Shown: positions 63,076 to 64,000 of the stretch, in pieces
Numbering within the stretch: the first letter of the stretch is position 1
Layout: each line of letters begins with the position of its first letter
Assembly: GCF_034555965.1 (NCBI RefSeq)
Contig: NZ_JAYDCK010000003.1
Span: 806,001-870,000 of the forward strand
DNA from: Aquicoccus sp. G2-2
GTDB lineage: Bacteria; Pseudomonadota; Alphaproteobacteria; Rhodobacterales; Rhodobacteraceae
DNA: 64,000 nucleotides
Direction of reading: 5' to 3'
Translations under genes and position numbers: made by a program
Notes under the pieces: generated by a model
What the model was told of the DNA's origin: nothing
Databases searched by the model: none
What the model saw: only the letters and a program-made list of their open reading frames with translations

Positions 63076-64000
63076 GCGTCTTTATATCTACGACACGACC
63101 CTGCGCGACGGCCAACAGACGCAGGGCGTGCAATTCTCCACCGCTGAAAAACAGACCATCGCCAAGACGCTGGACCAACTCGGCGTCGATTACATCGAAG
63201 GTGGCTGGCCGGGTGCCAACCCGACCGATAGCGAGTTTTTTGCCGAGGCCCCCGCCACCAAAGCCACCTTCACCGCCTTCGGGATGACCAAGCGGGCAGG
63301 GCGCTCGGCCGAGAATGATGATGTCTTGGCCGAGGTGATGAATGCCGGGACGAGTGCAGTTTGCCTTGTCGGAAAAACCCATGATTTCCATGTCGAAACC
63401 GCCCTTGGCATCACGCTTGACGAAAACCTCGAAAACATCCGCGCCTCTGTCGCCCATCTTGTCGCGCAGGGCCGTGAGGCGCTGTTTGATGCCGAGCATT
63501 TCTTCGATGGTTACAAAGCCAACCCGCGTTATGCGCTTGATTGCGTGCTTGCGGCCTATGATGCGGGCGCGCGCTGGGTGGTGCTGTGTGATACCAACGG
63601 CGGCACATTGCCTGCGCAAATCCATACCATCACCCGCGCCGTGGTGGACGCAGGCGTGCCGGGTGATCATCTTGGCATCCACACCCATAACGACACGGAA
63701 AATGCCGTGGCCAATAGCCTTGCGGCAATCAATGCGGGTGCGCGCCACGTGCAGGGTACGCTCAATGGGCTTGGGGAACGCTGCGGCAACGCCAACCTGA
63801 CCACGCTGATCCCGACGCTTCTGCTGAAAGAGCCATATGCCAGCACGCTTGAGATAGGGGTAACGCATGACGCGCTCAAATCGCTGACCCAAGCGTCGCG
63901 CCAGCTTGACGATATCCTCAACCGCGTGCCGACCAAACAGGCGGCCTATGTCGGCAGTTCGGCCTTTGCGCACAAGGCGGGTTTGCACGCCTCCGCAATC
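63068..64000 (+). CDS. cimA: Citramalate synthase, partial
   Basis: The 311 codons present, open to the window's right edge, encode a HMGL/LeuA-type aldolase. [20 protein letters not shown] contains the catalytic Arg-Asp pair, EGGWPGANPTD is the CimA-specific substrate loop, and HTHNDTENAVANS carries metal ligands. CimA condenses pyruvate and acetyl-CoA to citramalate for isoleucine synthesis. The cysS-cimA order is typical of Rhodobacteraceae. The AAGGTG ribosome site lies before the ATG at 63068. Confidence 0.93.
   Translation, partial: MTERLYIYDTTLRDGQQTQGVQFSTAEKQTIAKTLDQLGVDYIEGGWPGANPTDSEFFAEAPATKATFTAFGMTKRAGRSAENDDVLAEVMNAGTSAVCLVGKTHDFHVETALGITLDENLENIRASVAHLVAQGREALFDAEHFFDGYKANPRYALDCVLAAYDAGARWVVLCDTNGGTLPAQIHTITRAVVDAGVPGDHLGIHTHNDTENAVANSLAAINAGARHVQGTLNGLGERCGNANLTTLIPTLLLKEPYASTLEIGVTHDALKSLTQASRQLDDILNRVPTKQAAYVGSSAFAHKAGLHASAI

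Noticed and set aside
1-64000. CRISPR arrays, prophage or insertion sequences
   Set aside because: No regularly spaced repeats, integrase, transposase or terminal inverted repeats were seen; the repeats present are short dispersed intergenic elements.

Overview
The window looks like chromosome of a marine-type alphaproteobacterium of the Rhodobacteraceae (Roseobacter group). This rests on the high G+C content, the gene orders (ftsB-pdhA-pdhB-pdhC, cysS-cimA, betI-betC-betA beside choXWV, and the pccB/pccA/mutB propionate cluster), an E1-beta subunit with its own lipoyl domain, and families of GC-rich intergenic repeats. No phage, transposon or CRISPR array is visible.

Layout. 0.1-2.1 kb: pepA-holC. 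2.1-6.9 kb: putrescine/gamma-glutamyl amine catabolism operon on the minus strand (two glutamine-synthetase-like ligases, a class I amidotransferase, an FAD oxidase). 7-10 kb: ABC-F ATPase, MarC and a membrane aspartic protease. 10-12.5 kb: drug-type MFS transporter, ndk, tfoX-like gene. 12.8-13 kb: two identical tRNA-Asp genes. 13-14.8 kb: sulfotransferase-like and glycosyltransferase genes. 15-19.4 kb: pyruvate dehydrogenase operon and ftsB. 19.5-26.7 kb: acyl-CoA dehydrogenase, thioesterase, SDR, pgk, two cyclophilins, an SLC13-type transporter. 27-29 kb: a papain-like protease, a small protein sharing its C-terminal domain, and a chagasin-type inhibitor. 29.3-34.4 kb: yebC, lysG/lysE, PepSY-cytochrome b561-LuxR operon, DMT exporter. 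34.6-41.8 kb: choline uptake (choXWV) and choline/choline-sulfate oxidation (betI, betC, betA). 42-58 kb: propionyl-CoA assimilation (pccR, pccB, pccA, mutB) with small lipoproteins and accessory genes, somewhat less G+C-rich than the rest. 59-64 kb: MttB-family methyltransferase, MmcQ/YjbR protein, cysS and the start of a citramalate-synthase gene running off the right edge.

How the genes work together. Several blocks feed nitrogen- and methyl-rich osmolytes (choline, choline sulfate, putrescine) and odd-chain or propionyl units into central metabolism. Putative operators support this: TTTGCAAA boxes at pccR, pccB and the lipoprotein-pccA unit, an inverted repeat between choX and betI, and an 18-bp perfect palindrome ahead of the putrescine operon.

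Two things dominate the hunt. First, eleven genes are broken by twelve clear one-base losses (plus one possible A-run case), every clear one in a G/C homopolymer that should hold six or more bases. The simplest reading is systematic homopolymer undercalling in the source sequence, so these genes are annotated as full-length with a note. Second, the protease / shared-domain protein / chagasin inhibitor locus at 27.0-29.0 kb is an unusual, self-contained protease-inhibitor cassette with its own promoter and long AT-rich leader.
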